Positions 1 to 6,092 of a stretch of 9,057 nt of DNA are shown here, piece after piece. How positions within the stretch are numbered: the first letter of the stretch is position 1; each line of letters starts with the position of its first letter. The notes under the pieces were generated by a model. That model was not told the origin of the DNA and made no database searches. It saw only the letters and a program-made list of their open reading frames with translations. This DNA is from Chloroflexota bacterium (GTDB lineage Bacteria > Chloroflexota > Dormibacteria > Dormibacterales > Dormibacteraceae): NCBI GenBank assembly GCA_005880755.1, contig VBGV01000053.1, positions 1-9,057 of the forward strand, given 5' to 3'. The translations under genes were made by a program, and so were the position numbers.

Positions 1-1
1 T

Positions 2-1783
2 CTCGTCCATCGTCGCGAGGCTGGCCTTGACGCGGATGAGCTGGCTCTGCGTGTTCTGCAGTCGCCGCGGCGAAGACTTCTGGGGCGTGAGGGACTGTTG
101 GAGCTCGCGCGTCTCGCGGACGCGAGCGGATTGGCCGAGCCGGTCGCGATCGCGCTTCGGTTGGCGGTCGCCCAGCTGGCCACCGAGATGGGTGAGCAGG
201 AGATTGCCCTGGACCGGTGGACCAATCTTGCGTCTGGCGTCTCTGATCCGACGCTCCGCGCCACCGCTTTTCTTGGGGCGTCGCGTGCTGCGGCGAGCCT
301 CATGGAACGAAAGGAAGAGGCGTTTACATTGCTTGAGCTCGCTCTGAGCCAAGCCACCGATGACCCCGTGCTGTCAGTCGAGATCCAGTCGCATCGGGCG
401 AATTTGCTTCAGGTCCAGAAGCATCGCGCAGGGGAGGGCCGAAGGGCTGCATTCGATGCGGCGGAAAAGGCTCGGCAGCTGTGGGGCAAACCACCCGTCG
501 AAATCGATTCGCGCGAACGCGATGCTTACGTGGCCGCCCTGCAGGTCGCGTTCGATTCTGCCTTGGTTGAAGAGAATGGCCCGGCACAATTGCAGATCGC
601 CGAGGAGATGGCTCAGATGGCCGGCAGCTCAGAGGAGGGTTCGATCTGGGCAGAGCAGGACCGCGCCACAGCCTTGATGTTCGCCGGCCGTGTCGGGGAG
701 GCCGTCGCCAGCGCACGGCTCGCATGGACTCAAGCGCAACAGCGAATGCTGCCCATGCTCACTCTCTCAGCAGGCGCAAACCTCGCCAGCAAGCTGATCG
801 ATACAGGTCACTTGGACGAGGCAGACGAGGTCATTTCGGAATGCGTGGAGCTGGAGCGGCGGGTCGCTGGCAGCGGGGAACGATTCGCGATGATCAAGGT
901 GGGGACCTGGTCAATCCATGACCTCCGCCACCAGATCTGGTTGTCTCGTGGTGACTGGCGCGATGCGATCGCCAGTCTCGAACGCGAGGTGAAGCTCCAA
1001 TCGCAGCCCCATTTCCGCATGCATCTCCACTGGCACATCTCTGTCTGGCTGGCCAGGTGTGGCGAACCTGGTCGCAGCCTGGAAGTTGAGCGGCACGCAG
1101 AGGCCAGTCGGCAAGACGCCTTGGCCGCCGACTGCCGGCGATGTTCGCGCGAGCTGGCGCTCAAAACAGCCGAGTCGTTAGCGCGTTTGGGCCGCCTCGA
1201 AGAGGCGGAGAAAGAGCTGCAAGCCTGGGACGAGAATGGGCGTCCTGGATTGTTGAACGACATGCTCTGGCGGAGGCATGTGGCGGCCCTGATCGCGGTC
1301 GCCAGGGGCGATCCCGCCGGCATCGCAGAGATCGAAGCGGTTCTGGCGGAGAGGGACCGACTTGGCTTGGTCGGCGCGCTGCTGTGGACCAGACTGGACC
1401 TCGCCGGCGCATTGATTGGAAGCGATCGGCGGCGTGCAGCAGAGGAGTTTCGAAAGGCTGGTGACCAAGCGGCCGCTGTAGGTGCGGCCACCGAGCAACA
1501 TCTGGCAGAGCTTGGGCTGCGACGTCTCGGCGTCCGCACATGGCGGCGCGGCCAGGCTCGAGCTGGAGAAAGTGCGCTCGACAGGCTCAGCGATCGCGAG
1601 AGGGAGATAGCGACGCTGATCGGCGCCGGGCACAGCAATCCGGAGATCGCCGGCCGACTCTTCCTGTCCCGCAAGACCGTCGAACGGCACGTTTCCAACA
1701 TCCTGGCCAGGACAGGTGCCCGCAACCGCACTGACCTGGCCCGCCTGCTGAACGTCCAGGAGGCACGCCCGACCTCCGGCTGA
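2..1783 (+). CDS. LuxR-family transcriptional regulator, large TPR-like/LAL-type, 5' partial
   Basis: The reading frame is open from base 2 with no stop, so the gene starts upstream; an internal TTG at 98 is not a convincing start. The last 65 or so residues form a LuxR/GerE helix-turn-helix (bases 1586-1752): LSDREREIATLIGAG, then NPEIAGRLFLSRKTVERHVS as the recognition part, then LARTGARNRTDLARLL. The preceding 500 residues are Ala/Leu/Glu-rich helical repeats with paired-helix spacing, as in the TPR-like sensor region of MalT/LAL regulators. Family knowledge says these often carry an N-terminal ATPase or cyclase domain; no Walker A motif is in the visible part, so that would lie outside the window. 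It probably activates transcription in response to an unknown ligand. The gene ends 76 bases before a small exported-protein gene on the same strand, with no terminator between, so the two may be cotranscribed. Confidence 0.9.
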   Translation, partial: LVHRREAGLDADELALRVLQSPRRRLLGREGLLELARLADASGLAEPVAIALRLAVAQLATEMGEQEIALDRWTNLASGVSDPTLRATAFLGASRAAASLMERKEEAFTLLELALSQATDDPVLSVEIQSHRANLLQVQKHRAGEGRRAAFDAAEKARQLWGKPPVEIDSRERDAYVAALQVAFDSALVEENGPAQLQIAEEMAQMAGSSEEGSIWAEQDRATALMFAGRVGEAVASARLAWTQAQQRMLPMLTLSAGANLASKLIDTGHLDEADEVISECVELERRVAGSGERFAMIKVGTWSIHDLRHQIWLSRGDWRDAIASLEREVKLQSQPHFRMHLHWHISVWLARCGEPGRSLEVERHAEASRQDALAADCRRCSRELALKTAESLARLGRLEEAEKELQAWDENGRPGLLNDMLWRRHVAALIAVARGDPAGIAEIEAVLAERDRLGLVGALLWTRLDLAGALIGSDRRRAAEEFRKAGDQAAAVGAATEQHLAELGLRRLGVRTWRRGQARAGESALDRLSDREREIATLIGAGHSNPEIAGRLFLSRKTVERHVSNILARTGARNRTDLARLLNVQEARPTSG

Positions 1784-1859
1784 GAAATGAGGGAGCTCAC
1801 CGATGAACGGTCGAGCTTGCAAGCGGAAGCTGGCCTCATCAACCAGGAGGTCGAGTCAA

Positions 1860-2141
1860 ATGCAAAACGTCAACACTCTCGTCAGCCGTCGGGTTCCGTT
1901 CGGAACCGCCGCCATCAGCGGATTTCTGGCCTTCGTGGCCGGTGCGGTAATCGCAGTGAGCGCGCCCGCGATGGTCGCGACGCTGTCCGCCAGCCACAGC
2001 TCGAGCGTCACGGTGTCGGCGCCGGCCGCCGGTGCGGAGCAGATCGCACACAACCGGTCTGAGGCGGGCCTGGGTGCGTCGAACTCGGTCGCAGGCGAGC
2101 AGATTGCTCACAACCGATCCGAGAAGAATCTGAGCAGCTGA
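1860..2141 (+). CDS. Small exported or membrane-anchored protein with tandem EQIAHNRSE repeats, unknown function
   Basis: Predicted 93 residues. I chose the ATG at 1860 because a perfect AGGAGG lies at 1845-1850, nine bases upstream; an in-frame ATG at 1803 would add 19 basic residues with a poorer ribosome site. The N-terminus has basic residues (SRR, 9-11) and then a hydrophobic stretch of about 25 residues (AAISGFLAFVAGAVIAVSAPA), so it is either a signal peptide or a single membrane anchor. The remaining 45 residues are low-complexity Ser/Ala plus two copies of EQIAHNRSE, 20 residues apart, each followed by a short tail (AGL, KNL). No enzyme motif is present. It follows the LuxR gene and precedes a terminator-like hairpin, so it may be the last gene of that transcript. 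I do not recognise the family. The strong ribosome site and the synonymous-only differences between repeats argue that it is a real gene. Confidence 0.72.
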   Translation: MQNVNTLVSRRVPFGTAAISGFLAFVAGAVIAVSAPAMVATLSASHSSSVTVSAPAAGAEQIAHNRSEAGLGASNSVAGEQIAHNRSEKNLSS

Positions 2142-2152
2142 TCCAACCCGGG

Positions 2153-2187
2153 GCGATGGCGAGGCCCAGTCTTGGCTTCGCCATCGC
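2153..2187 (+). terminator. Intrinsic-terminator-like hairpin after the small repeat protein
   Basis: A 14-bp stem (2153-2166 with 2174-2187, one G-U pair) closes a 7-base loop. It begins 11 bases after the stop codon at 2141. The following bases (TTCACTGTTACT) are only moderately T-rich, so this is a weak-tail intrinsic terminator or a 3'-end stabilising hairpin. It would separate the luxR/small-protein transcript from the methyltransferase gene. Confidence 0.6.
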
Positions 2188-2213
2188 TTCACTGTTACTA
2201 ACATCTCCGTGCG

Positions 2214-3080
2214 TTGACCGTCACCCCTCGCCGGCCCAGTCGCACCGCGGTCCTGACCGCGGTTGCGAGGGCGCTGCATCGCGAAGAGCCTCCCCCGTGG
2301 GTCCTCGACGACCCACTCGCGATGGGGCTTGCCGGAGACGACGGTCCAGCGGTCGCCCGCCGGTTTCGAACAGAGCTCAGCACCGAATCTCTTCTCAGCT
2401 TCACGCGTTGGGTGTGTGTCCGCGCCCGGCTGCCGGAAGACATCGTCGAGAAGGCTGTCGAGCAAGGTGTCGAGCAGTACGTGATCCTCGGCGCCGGGCT
2501 GGACTCCTTCGCTTATCGCCGTTCAGATCTGGTCAGCCACCTGCGCGTGTATGAGGTCGATCACCCCGCGTCGCAGGCGTGGAAGCGACAGCGGCTGCAA
2601 GAGATGGGCATCCGACCACCCGCCAACCTCACCTACGCACCGATCGACTTCGAGCACCAGACGCTCCGGCGAGGGCTTACGACCGCCGGCTTCGACTTCG
2701 CCGCCCCGGCCGTCTTCTCGTGGATCGGCGTGACCATGTACCTGACGGTCGAGGCGATCCGCTCGACGCTGGCCACGATCGCGACTTGCGCGCCAGGCAC
2801 GCGGATCGTCCTGACCTACAACCAACCCCTGTCCGCTCTGCACGGCATCGCGCTGGAGCTCGATTCTGCAATCCGCACGTTCGCGACCGAGGCGGGCGAG
2901 CCGTTCTTGAGCCTGTTCATTCCCAAGGAGATCGAGGCGCTGCTGAGGGAGATCGGGTTCGCCGACATCATGCACTTCGGTCCAGACGAGGCGGTCCGCA
3001 CCTATTTTCCGGGGCGAACCGACGTCCGCTTCGGCGGCGCCCAGCGTCTGGTCGCGGCGACGGTGGCAGCGAACCGGTAG
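2214..3080 (+). CDS. Class I SAM-dependent methyltransferase, TIGR00027/leucine carboxyl methyltransferase-like
   Basis: 288 residues, the usual size for this family. Visible motifs: the SAM-binding glycine loop VILGAGLDSFAYR (about 90-102), the acidic YEVDHP (113-118) expected to hold the ribose hydroxyls, the APIDFE segment (142-147), and the FSWIGVTMYLT block (168-178) typical of the TIGR00027 group of putative S-adenosylmethionine-dependent methyltransferases related to PF04072. The start is TTG at 2214, the first start codon after an in-frame TAA at 2199; the conserved N-terminal PSRTAVLTAVARALHR just after it supports this choice. No clear ribosome binding site is seen. Members methylate carboxyl or hydroxyl groups of small molecules or proteins, but the substrate here cannot be read from sequence or context. 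A strong hairpin upstream and a gene-free gap downstream suggest a single-gene unit. Confidence 0.9.
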   Translation: MTVTPRRPSRTAVLTAVARALHREEPPPWVLDDPLAMGLAGDDGPAVARRFRTELSTESLLSFTRWVCVRARLPEDIVEKAVEQGVEQYVILGAGLDSFAYRRSDLVSHLRVYEVDHPASQAWKRQRLQEMGIRPPANLTYAPIDFEHQTLRRGLTTAGFDFAAPAVFSWIGVTMYLTVEAIRSTLATIATCAPGTRIVLTYNQPLSALHGIALELDSAIRTFATEAGEPFLSLFIPKEIEALLREIGFADIMHFGPDEAVRTYFPGRTDVRFGGAQRLVAATVAANR

Positions 3081-3110
3081 ACGCGCAAGTATGAGGGCCG
3101 GAGGGGATAA

Positions 3111-3143
3111 CCGATTCGGGTTCGAGTCCCGGGTCGCCCGCCG
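3111..3143 (+). other. tRNA 3'-end-like fragment (T-arm plus acceptor-strand remnant)
   Basis: Bases 3116-3132 fold as a T-arm: a 5-bp stem (one G-U pair) around the loop TTCGAGT. Seven acceptor-like bases (GTCGCCC) and then GCCG follow. No matching 5' acceptor strand, D-arm or anticodon arm lies at the right distance upstream, and the end is CCG rather than CCA, so this is not a whole tRNA. It sits in the 143-base gap between the methyltransferase and cupin genes and could be an attachment-site or recombination remnant, or chance similarity. Confidence 0.4.
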
Positions 3144-3201
3144 ATCCGATACATAAACTCGAACCAGCTAGCCGCAAATCCGGATCGCAATCAAATCGCG
3201 T

Positions 3202-3222
3202 CTCGGCATCACTGCCGCCGAG
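3202..3222 (-). terminator. Possible weak terminator hairpin downstream of the cupin gene
   Basis: A 6-bp stem (CTCGGC at 3202-3207 with GCCGAG at 3217-3222) has a 9-base loop and lies just past the cupin stop codon. On the minus strand it is followed by ACGCGATTTGATTG, which is only weakly T-rich. A partly overlapping alternative stem (3214-3219 with 3234-3239) also exists, so the true structure is unclear. Confidence 0.25.
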
Positions 3223-3223
3223 C

Positions 3224-3709
3224 CTAGTCCGGAGGCGGCCCGACGATCTCGATGCCGTATTTGTGCGCCACCTCGGCCAGACGCCTCTCATCGACCGGAC
3301 CAGGCGTAGGTACGGTTAACTTAGCTGTCTGTTCGCCCATCTCAGCCACGAAGTCCGCGAACGTTGATGGAAAAGCAAACGTAAGCGCACGAGCTCCCTT
3401 GGCCCCAACCTTGAAGGTGTGAACCAGGCCACGGGGAGCGAATACCCAGCTGCGCTCCGCCGCCTCGATCACATGCTCGCCGCAGTAGAACGTCATCGAG
3501 CCTTCGAGTACATACCAGGCCTCGTCCTCGTTGATGTGGATGTGACGCGGCACGGCATAGCCGGGCGGCATGGTCTGATCGAGCAGTGCCAACCGCCCTT
3601 CTGTCTCTACCGTGCCGGCCTTACGCTGCAATAGAGCCCCGACGAACCAGTAAGCGGGGCCCTCCCCGTCGGCCAATGAGTAGACGCGGTCTTTGGTCGT
3701 GGTATCCAT
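3224..3709 (-). CDS. Cupin-domain protein, single-domain (cupin_2-like)
   Basis: 161 residues. Cupin motif 1 is clear: PGYAVPRHIHINEDEAWYVLEG, giving metal-binding candidates His56, His58 and Glu63 with the closing Gly70. Motif 2 is RSWVFAPRGLVHTFKV with His97. These residues usually bind one metal ion in a small beta-barrel; family members range from dioxygenases and isomerases to non-enzymatic binding proteins. The reaction here is unknown. The start is ATG at 3709, preceded by GAGGT eight or so bases upstream. That ribosome site lies inside the end of the tetR gene, and only 3 bases separate the tetR stop from this start, so the two genes form a translationally close operon. The likely reading is a cupin whose expression is controlled by its neighbouring TetR regulator. 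No signal peptide is seen, so it is probably cytoplasmic. Confidence 0.9.
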   Translation of the reverse strand: MDTTTKDRVYSLADGEGPAYWFVGALLQRKAGTVETEGRLALLDQTMPPGYAVPRHIHINEDEAWYVLEGSMTFYCGEHVIEAAERSWVFAPRGLVHTFKVGAKGARALTFAFPSTFADFVAEMGEQTAKLTVPTPGPVDERRLAEVAHKYGIEIVGPPPD

Positions 3710-3712
3710 GGC

Positions 3713-4339
3713 CTACCTCACTGTTTGCTCGACCAGGCTGAACGCGAGGTCGGTGATGATTGACGGGACTTGGCGGCGGGGCCGGCCCGCCTCGACGAGC
3801 GATTTCCAGAATGGGAAATCAATGAGCGTCTTCACCACGGCCGCGCGCGCCCCAGTCAATTGCGGGCCCGCGGCAGCCGCAATCAGGACTTCCAGCGCCC
3901 GATCCTGGGTCCGCACAGCCGCCGCAAGTGCGGGAAGGTTTCGCGCCTCATGTCTGCACGCGTCGAGCCATCCCTCGCCGCGCTCATAGCAGCGGCATGA
4001 CTCCACGACCAGCGTCTGAAGACGTTCCCTGGTGGACGAGAGCCCGGCGAACAGCTTCCCGATTTCTGTAGCGGTCGGCAGGCGGGCGCCGGCGGCGAAA
4101 GTGGCCTGCGCGCAGGCCGGGATCAACGAGTCGAGGCTCGGGAAGTGCCGGTACACGGTTGCGGTCGAAACGTGCGCGACCGCTCCGATCGACGCCCAGC
4201 TGGTTTCCGCGATCCCCTGCTTAGCCTGAATGGCGACTGCAGCGCGGACTATCTGATCGCGAGTCTTGTCGACCCCTGCTGCGCGCTTCACCATCCTGTA
4301 GCGGCGCGGTGCCTGCCGCCGCAATCGCTGCGAAACCAT
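3713..4339 (-). CDS. TetR/AcrR-family transcriptional regulator
   Basis: About 208 residues from the ATG at 4339. The N-terminal DNA-binding domain spans about 26-72: TRDQIVRAAVAIQAKQGIAETSWASIGAVA, then HVSTATVYRHFPSLDSLI, whose TVYRHF is the hallmark recognition helix. The rest is the helical ligand-binding and dimerisation region, too variable to name a ligand. The start is uncertain: ATG at 4294 would give a typical short lead-in; ATG at 4339 sits at the expected transcription start of a promoter-like element (4349-4377), implying a leaderless message; ATG at 4411 keeps the frame open but lies upstream of that promoter. The gene immediately precedes the cupin gene and is divergent from the SnoaL-like gene. 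TetR proteins usually repress their own operon and a divergent neighbour, so both are candidate targets. Confidence 0.88.
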   Translation of the reverse strand: MVSQRLRRQAPRRYRMVKRAAGVDKTRDQIVRAAVAIQAKQGIAETSWASIGAVAHVSTATVYRHFPSLDSLIPACAQATFAAGARLPTATEIGKLFAGLSSTRERLQTLVVESCRCYERGEGWLDACRHEARNLPALAAAVRTQDRALEVLIAAAAGPQLTGARAAVVKTLIDFPFWKSLVEAGRPRRQVPSIITDLAFSLVEQTVR

Positions 4340-4348
4340 TTCGCGCGA

Positions 4349-4377
4349 ATAATACTCGCACCAAATGGCCAGCGCAA
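4349..4377 (-). promoter_or_regulatory. Sigma70-like promoter for the tetR-cupin operon
   Basis: On the minus strand a -35-like TTGCGC (4372-4377) is spaced 17 bases from a -10-like TATTAT (4349-4354, 5 of 6 consensus). Transcription would begin near 4340-4342, next to the ATG at 4339. A perfect 10-bp palindrome, TTCGCGCGAA (4340-4349), covers the predicted start and could be an operator. The -35 match is only 3 of 6. Confidence 0.4.
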
Positions 4378-4466
4378 GGCGGAGGACATCTACCGCGCTG
4401 AAGTGGGCCATGCTGGCCTTGAAATCAACGCAGGCTGATTAGAAGCCCCGGCAGAGTGATTGGTTG

Positions 4467-4513
4467 GTTCGCGTCACGGAAACTACGGCCCACCATGCTT
4501 CCGTAACGCGAAC
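4467..4513. repeat. 15-bp-arm inverted repeat between tetR and the SnoaL-like gene; candidate operator pair
   Basis: Arms 4467-4481 and 4499-4513 pair at 14 of 15 positions around a 17-base spacer; the core arm reads TTCGCGTCACGGAA. Each arm also contains its own small dyad (CGTCACG at 4472-4478; CGTAACG at 4502-4508), with centres 30 bases apart, close to three helical turns. It lies in the roughly 300-base region between divergent tetR and SnoaL-like genes, so a TetR binding site is a natural guess. No T-run follows on either strand, so a terminator is less likely. Confidence 0.5.
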
Positions 4514-4640
4514 GAAGGCGTTGTAGGGCGGACCATCCGGATCGGTTGGGCCGCCAACGACACGAACTCGCCAAGTCAGATGACCGACGCCCGAGTACAG
4601 TGCGCTTCATCCTCGTCTGACGGGTTTGGAGGGAAACGAG

Positions 4641-5027
4641 ATGTCCGCTCAAGCGAAAGATGTGGTGCGCCGATACCTGGAGGCGGTGTTCGTACGACAT
4701 GAGGTCGACCAGCTCGCTCCTCTTGTCAGCCATGAGGGCCTCATCAAAGCCGCCCAGGGATTTGTCGCAGCCTTCCCGGACATCAACATGACTTTCGAGC
4801 ACACCGTTGGCGAAGGCGATTGGGTGGCGGTAGGCGTGAGTGCGACTGGAACCCACAAGGGCAACTTCCGGGGTCACGCGCCGACCGGCAACCGCTGGGA
4901 GTCAAGGGCAACCGCCTGGTACAAGGTCGCCGACGGCAGAATCTCGGACTCCTGGATCGTCTGGGACTGGTTGCCCATCATGAGAGCGGTCGGTGCCGTG
5001 GGCGAGGAGATCAAGGCACACCCTTAG
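4641..5027 (+). CDS. SnoaL-like/ester cyclase family protein (NTF2-like fold)
   Basis: 128 residues from ATG 4641, which has GGAGGG at 4628-4633 seven bases upstream; the TTG at 4626 overlaps that site and is less likely. The pattern is that of the SnoaL-like polyketide cyclase/ester cyclase group: N-terminal helix VVRRYLEAV, the FVAAFPDINMTFEHTV block (41-56), EGDWVAVGVSATGTHKG (58-74), the RGHAPTGNRW turn (77-86), and ATAWYKVADGRISDSWIVWDW (90-110). Family members have a cone-shaped alpha+beta barrel with an acidic catalytic residue. Many distant members in non-polyketide settings have no known substrate, and no polyketide genes are nearby, so true cyclase activity is doubtful. It is transcribed away from the tetR-cupin operon and may share its regulator through the inverted repeat at 4467-4513. 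It is probably a cytoplasmic single-gene unit. Confidence 0.88.
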   Translation: MSAQAKDVVRRYLEAVFVRHEVDQLAPLVSHEGLIKAAQGFVAAFPDINMTFEHTVGEGDWVAVGVSATGTHKGNFRGHAPTGNRWESRATAWYKVADGRISDSWIVWDWLPIMRAVGAVGEEIKAHP

Positions 5028-5029
5028 CC

Positions 5030-5293
5030 TCGGCTGGTAGAGCCGCCGGCGACGCGAACTTCAGCGGTGCAGGCGTGCTGCTCAAGGCCGGCGAATCTTC
5101 GCGCCGGCCGACGCTTTGCGGCACCAAGGTCATTCCCGTCTGCCGATAGGGTGACTACGAAGCGGCGTCATTCGACGGGTCAGGCCACATCTGGTTTTCC
5201 GGCGAGTACGCCAACACGTTTGCAGGTGTCAACACTCCGCCCGCCTTCGGGCGCCACTGGGGCACATGGATCGGCGCGATCAGTGCTTCGTAG
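5030..5293 (+). pseudogene. C-terminal remnant of a sialidase/BNR-like secreted-type protein, interrupted by an amber codon
   Basis: One frame reads ...GAGVLLKAGESSRRPTL...PVCR, stop (TAG 5147-5149), GDYEAASFDGSGHIWFSGEY...APAFGRHWG-like...TWIGAISAS, stop (TAG 5291-5293). The actual segment before the end is NTPPAFGRHWGTWIGAI. The second part has no start codon near its beginning yet looks strongly protein-like (aromatic, glycine-rich beta-strand pattern). If the TAG were TGG the join would read CRWGDYEAAS, and RWGDY followed by a short acidic/Gly turn and an aromatic FxGEY strand is a pattern I associate with C-termini of BNR/sialidase-like repeat proteins. Only about 87 codons remain. The 5' part of the gene is missing; upstream of about 5030 the frame runs into the SnoaL-like gene as a plain shadow. 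The family assignment is from memory of motif style and is weaker than the claim that this is a decayed coding remnant. Confidence 0.5.
5086..5109. repeat. GC-rich 8-bp hairpin 60 bases after the SnoaL-like gene
   Basis: GGCCGGCG (5086-5093) pairs perfectly with CGCCGGCC (5102-5109) around an 8-base loop. It could help end the SnoaL-like transcript, but no T-run follows and it lies inside the decayed coding remnant, so it may simply reflect GC-rich codons. Confidence 0.3.
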
Positions 5294-5308
5294 CTGAACT
5301 CGCCTGGT

Positions 5309-5329
5309 GGGGCTGGAACGTCCAGCCCC
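5309..5329. repeat. Hairpin downstream of the decayed gene; rest of 5294-5505 otherwise empty
   Basis: GGGGCTGG (5309-5316) pairs with CCAGCCCC (5322-5329) around AACGT, extendable by one A-T pair. It lies 16 bases past the remnant's terminal stop codon, where the ancestral gene's terminator would be, but it lacks a T-run. Between 5330 and 5505 I see no convincing gene or element on either strand. Confidence 0.35.
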
Positions 5330-5505
5330 CGCTCCCCTTGGGGTCGGGCGCTTTCGGCTGAGATCGGCACGCGTTCCCGACGATGAGCCGCGTCGCCCGG
5401 CCCACCAAGTTTTCAGCATCGGTTCAGCGAAGACGCGCGCCTGAGGCCAGACGCGTGCATCAGAGCCGTTTGAAGCGCGCACGGCTGACGAGCCCCCCAA
5501 ACGTG

Positions 5506-5529
5506 GGGACTTCCGGCACCCCTCCCGTC
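5506..5529 (+). promoter_or_regulatory. ECF-type promoter candidate upstream of the sigma factor gene
   Basis: GGGAC (5506-5510) and CGTC (5526-5529) are separated by 15 bases, resembling the GGAAC/CGTC elements of many ECF-dependent promoters. Transcription would start a few bases before the GTG at 5541, giving a nearly leaderless message. ECF sigma factors commonly activate their own genes, which makes the position meaningful, but both elements are short and GC-rich, so chance is a real alternative. Confidence 0.3.
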
Positions 5530-5540
5530 AAACTAAGCGC

Positions 5541-6092
5541 GTGCCCGACGGCGAGCAGCTCGACCCCAAGACCCAGTTTCGCCAGCTGTACGACCAGGAA
5601 TTCCACTCGGTGTTCCGCTCGATCCGCGCCGTCGTGCTGGACTCAGCCGCGGCCGAGGACCTCACCCAGGAGACCTTCGTCCGCGCCTACCGCGCGCGCA
5701 CCCGGTACACGCCGACTGCGCCGCCCGGCGCCTGGCTTCGCCGCATCGGCATCAACCTCGCCATCTCGTACCTCCGGCGGCAGAAGCTTGCCCGCTTCCT
5801 GCCCGCCCGCCTATACATGGCGCCCGACCGCCGCGACTACGATCGAGCCGAAGCGCGAGACGTGGTCGAGAAAGCCCTGACCGCCCTCAGCCCGAAGCTC
5901 CGGGCTGCGGTCGTCCTCCACTACTACGAAGGATTGACGCGCGAGGAGATAGCCGTGGTGCTCGGCGTGCCCGCCGGGACCGTGGCCTCGAGGATCGCCA
6001 AAGCGGTGGCGATAATGAGAAAAACCATGGGAAACGACCCGGCGCGCGATGCCACGCGTTCGAGTAATGAAGGTGCCCTACGTGGAAGATAA
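5541..6092 (+). CDS. ECF-family RNA polymerase sigma factor
   Basis: 183 residues, typical for an ECF sigma factor. Region 2 spans about 12-82: FRQLYDQEFHSVFRSIRAVV, then the DLTQETFVRAYRA block (40-52) that contacts core polymerase and the -10 element, then WLRRIGINLAISYLRRQK. A short linker leads to region 4 (about 110-163): VEKALTALSPKLRAAVVLHY, YEGLTREEIAVVLGVPAGTV and ASRIAKAVAIMRK, the helix-turn-helix reading the -35 element. The start is GTG at 5541; no Shine-Dalgarno is visible and an ECF-like promoter lies just upstream, consistent with a leaderless autoregulated message. The 3' end overlaps the next gene by 44 bases, implying translational coupling to the small membrane protein that follows, the usual place for an anti-sigma factor. 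No extra C-terminal domain is present. Confidence 0.92.
   Translation: MPDGEQLDPKTQFRQLYDQEFHSVFRSIRAVVLDSAAAEDLTQETFVRAYRARTRYTPTAPPGAWLRRIGINLAISYLRRQKLARFLPARLYMAPDRRDYDRAEARDVVEKALTALSPKLRAAVVLHYYEGLTREEIAVVLGVPAGTVASRIAKAVAIMRKTMGNDPARDATRSSNEGALRGR

Noticed and set aside
808..1842. A 344-codon minus-strand open frame opposite the LuxR gene
   Set aside because: Ser/Arg-rich shadow of a strongly supported regulator; no motif.
3012..3143. A complete tRNA gene ending at the T-arm-like sequence
   Set aside because: The nearest acceptor-like GGGCGA lies about 130 bases upstream inside the methyltransferase gene, and no anticodon or D-arm can be formed.
2968..3291. Minus-strand open frames across the methyltransferase/cupin gap, with peptides such as GRPGTRTRIG
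   Set aside because: Such peptides typically come from false translation of tRNA 3'-end sequence; no ribosome site or conserved domain is visible.
5383..5880. A plus-strand open frame beginning before and running through the sigma gene in another frame
   Set aside because: Pro/Arg/Ser-rich shadow of a well-supported ECF sigma factor.
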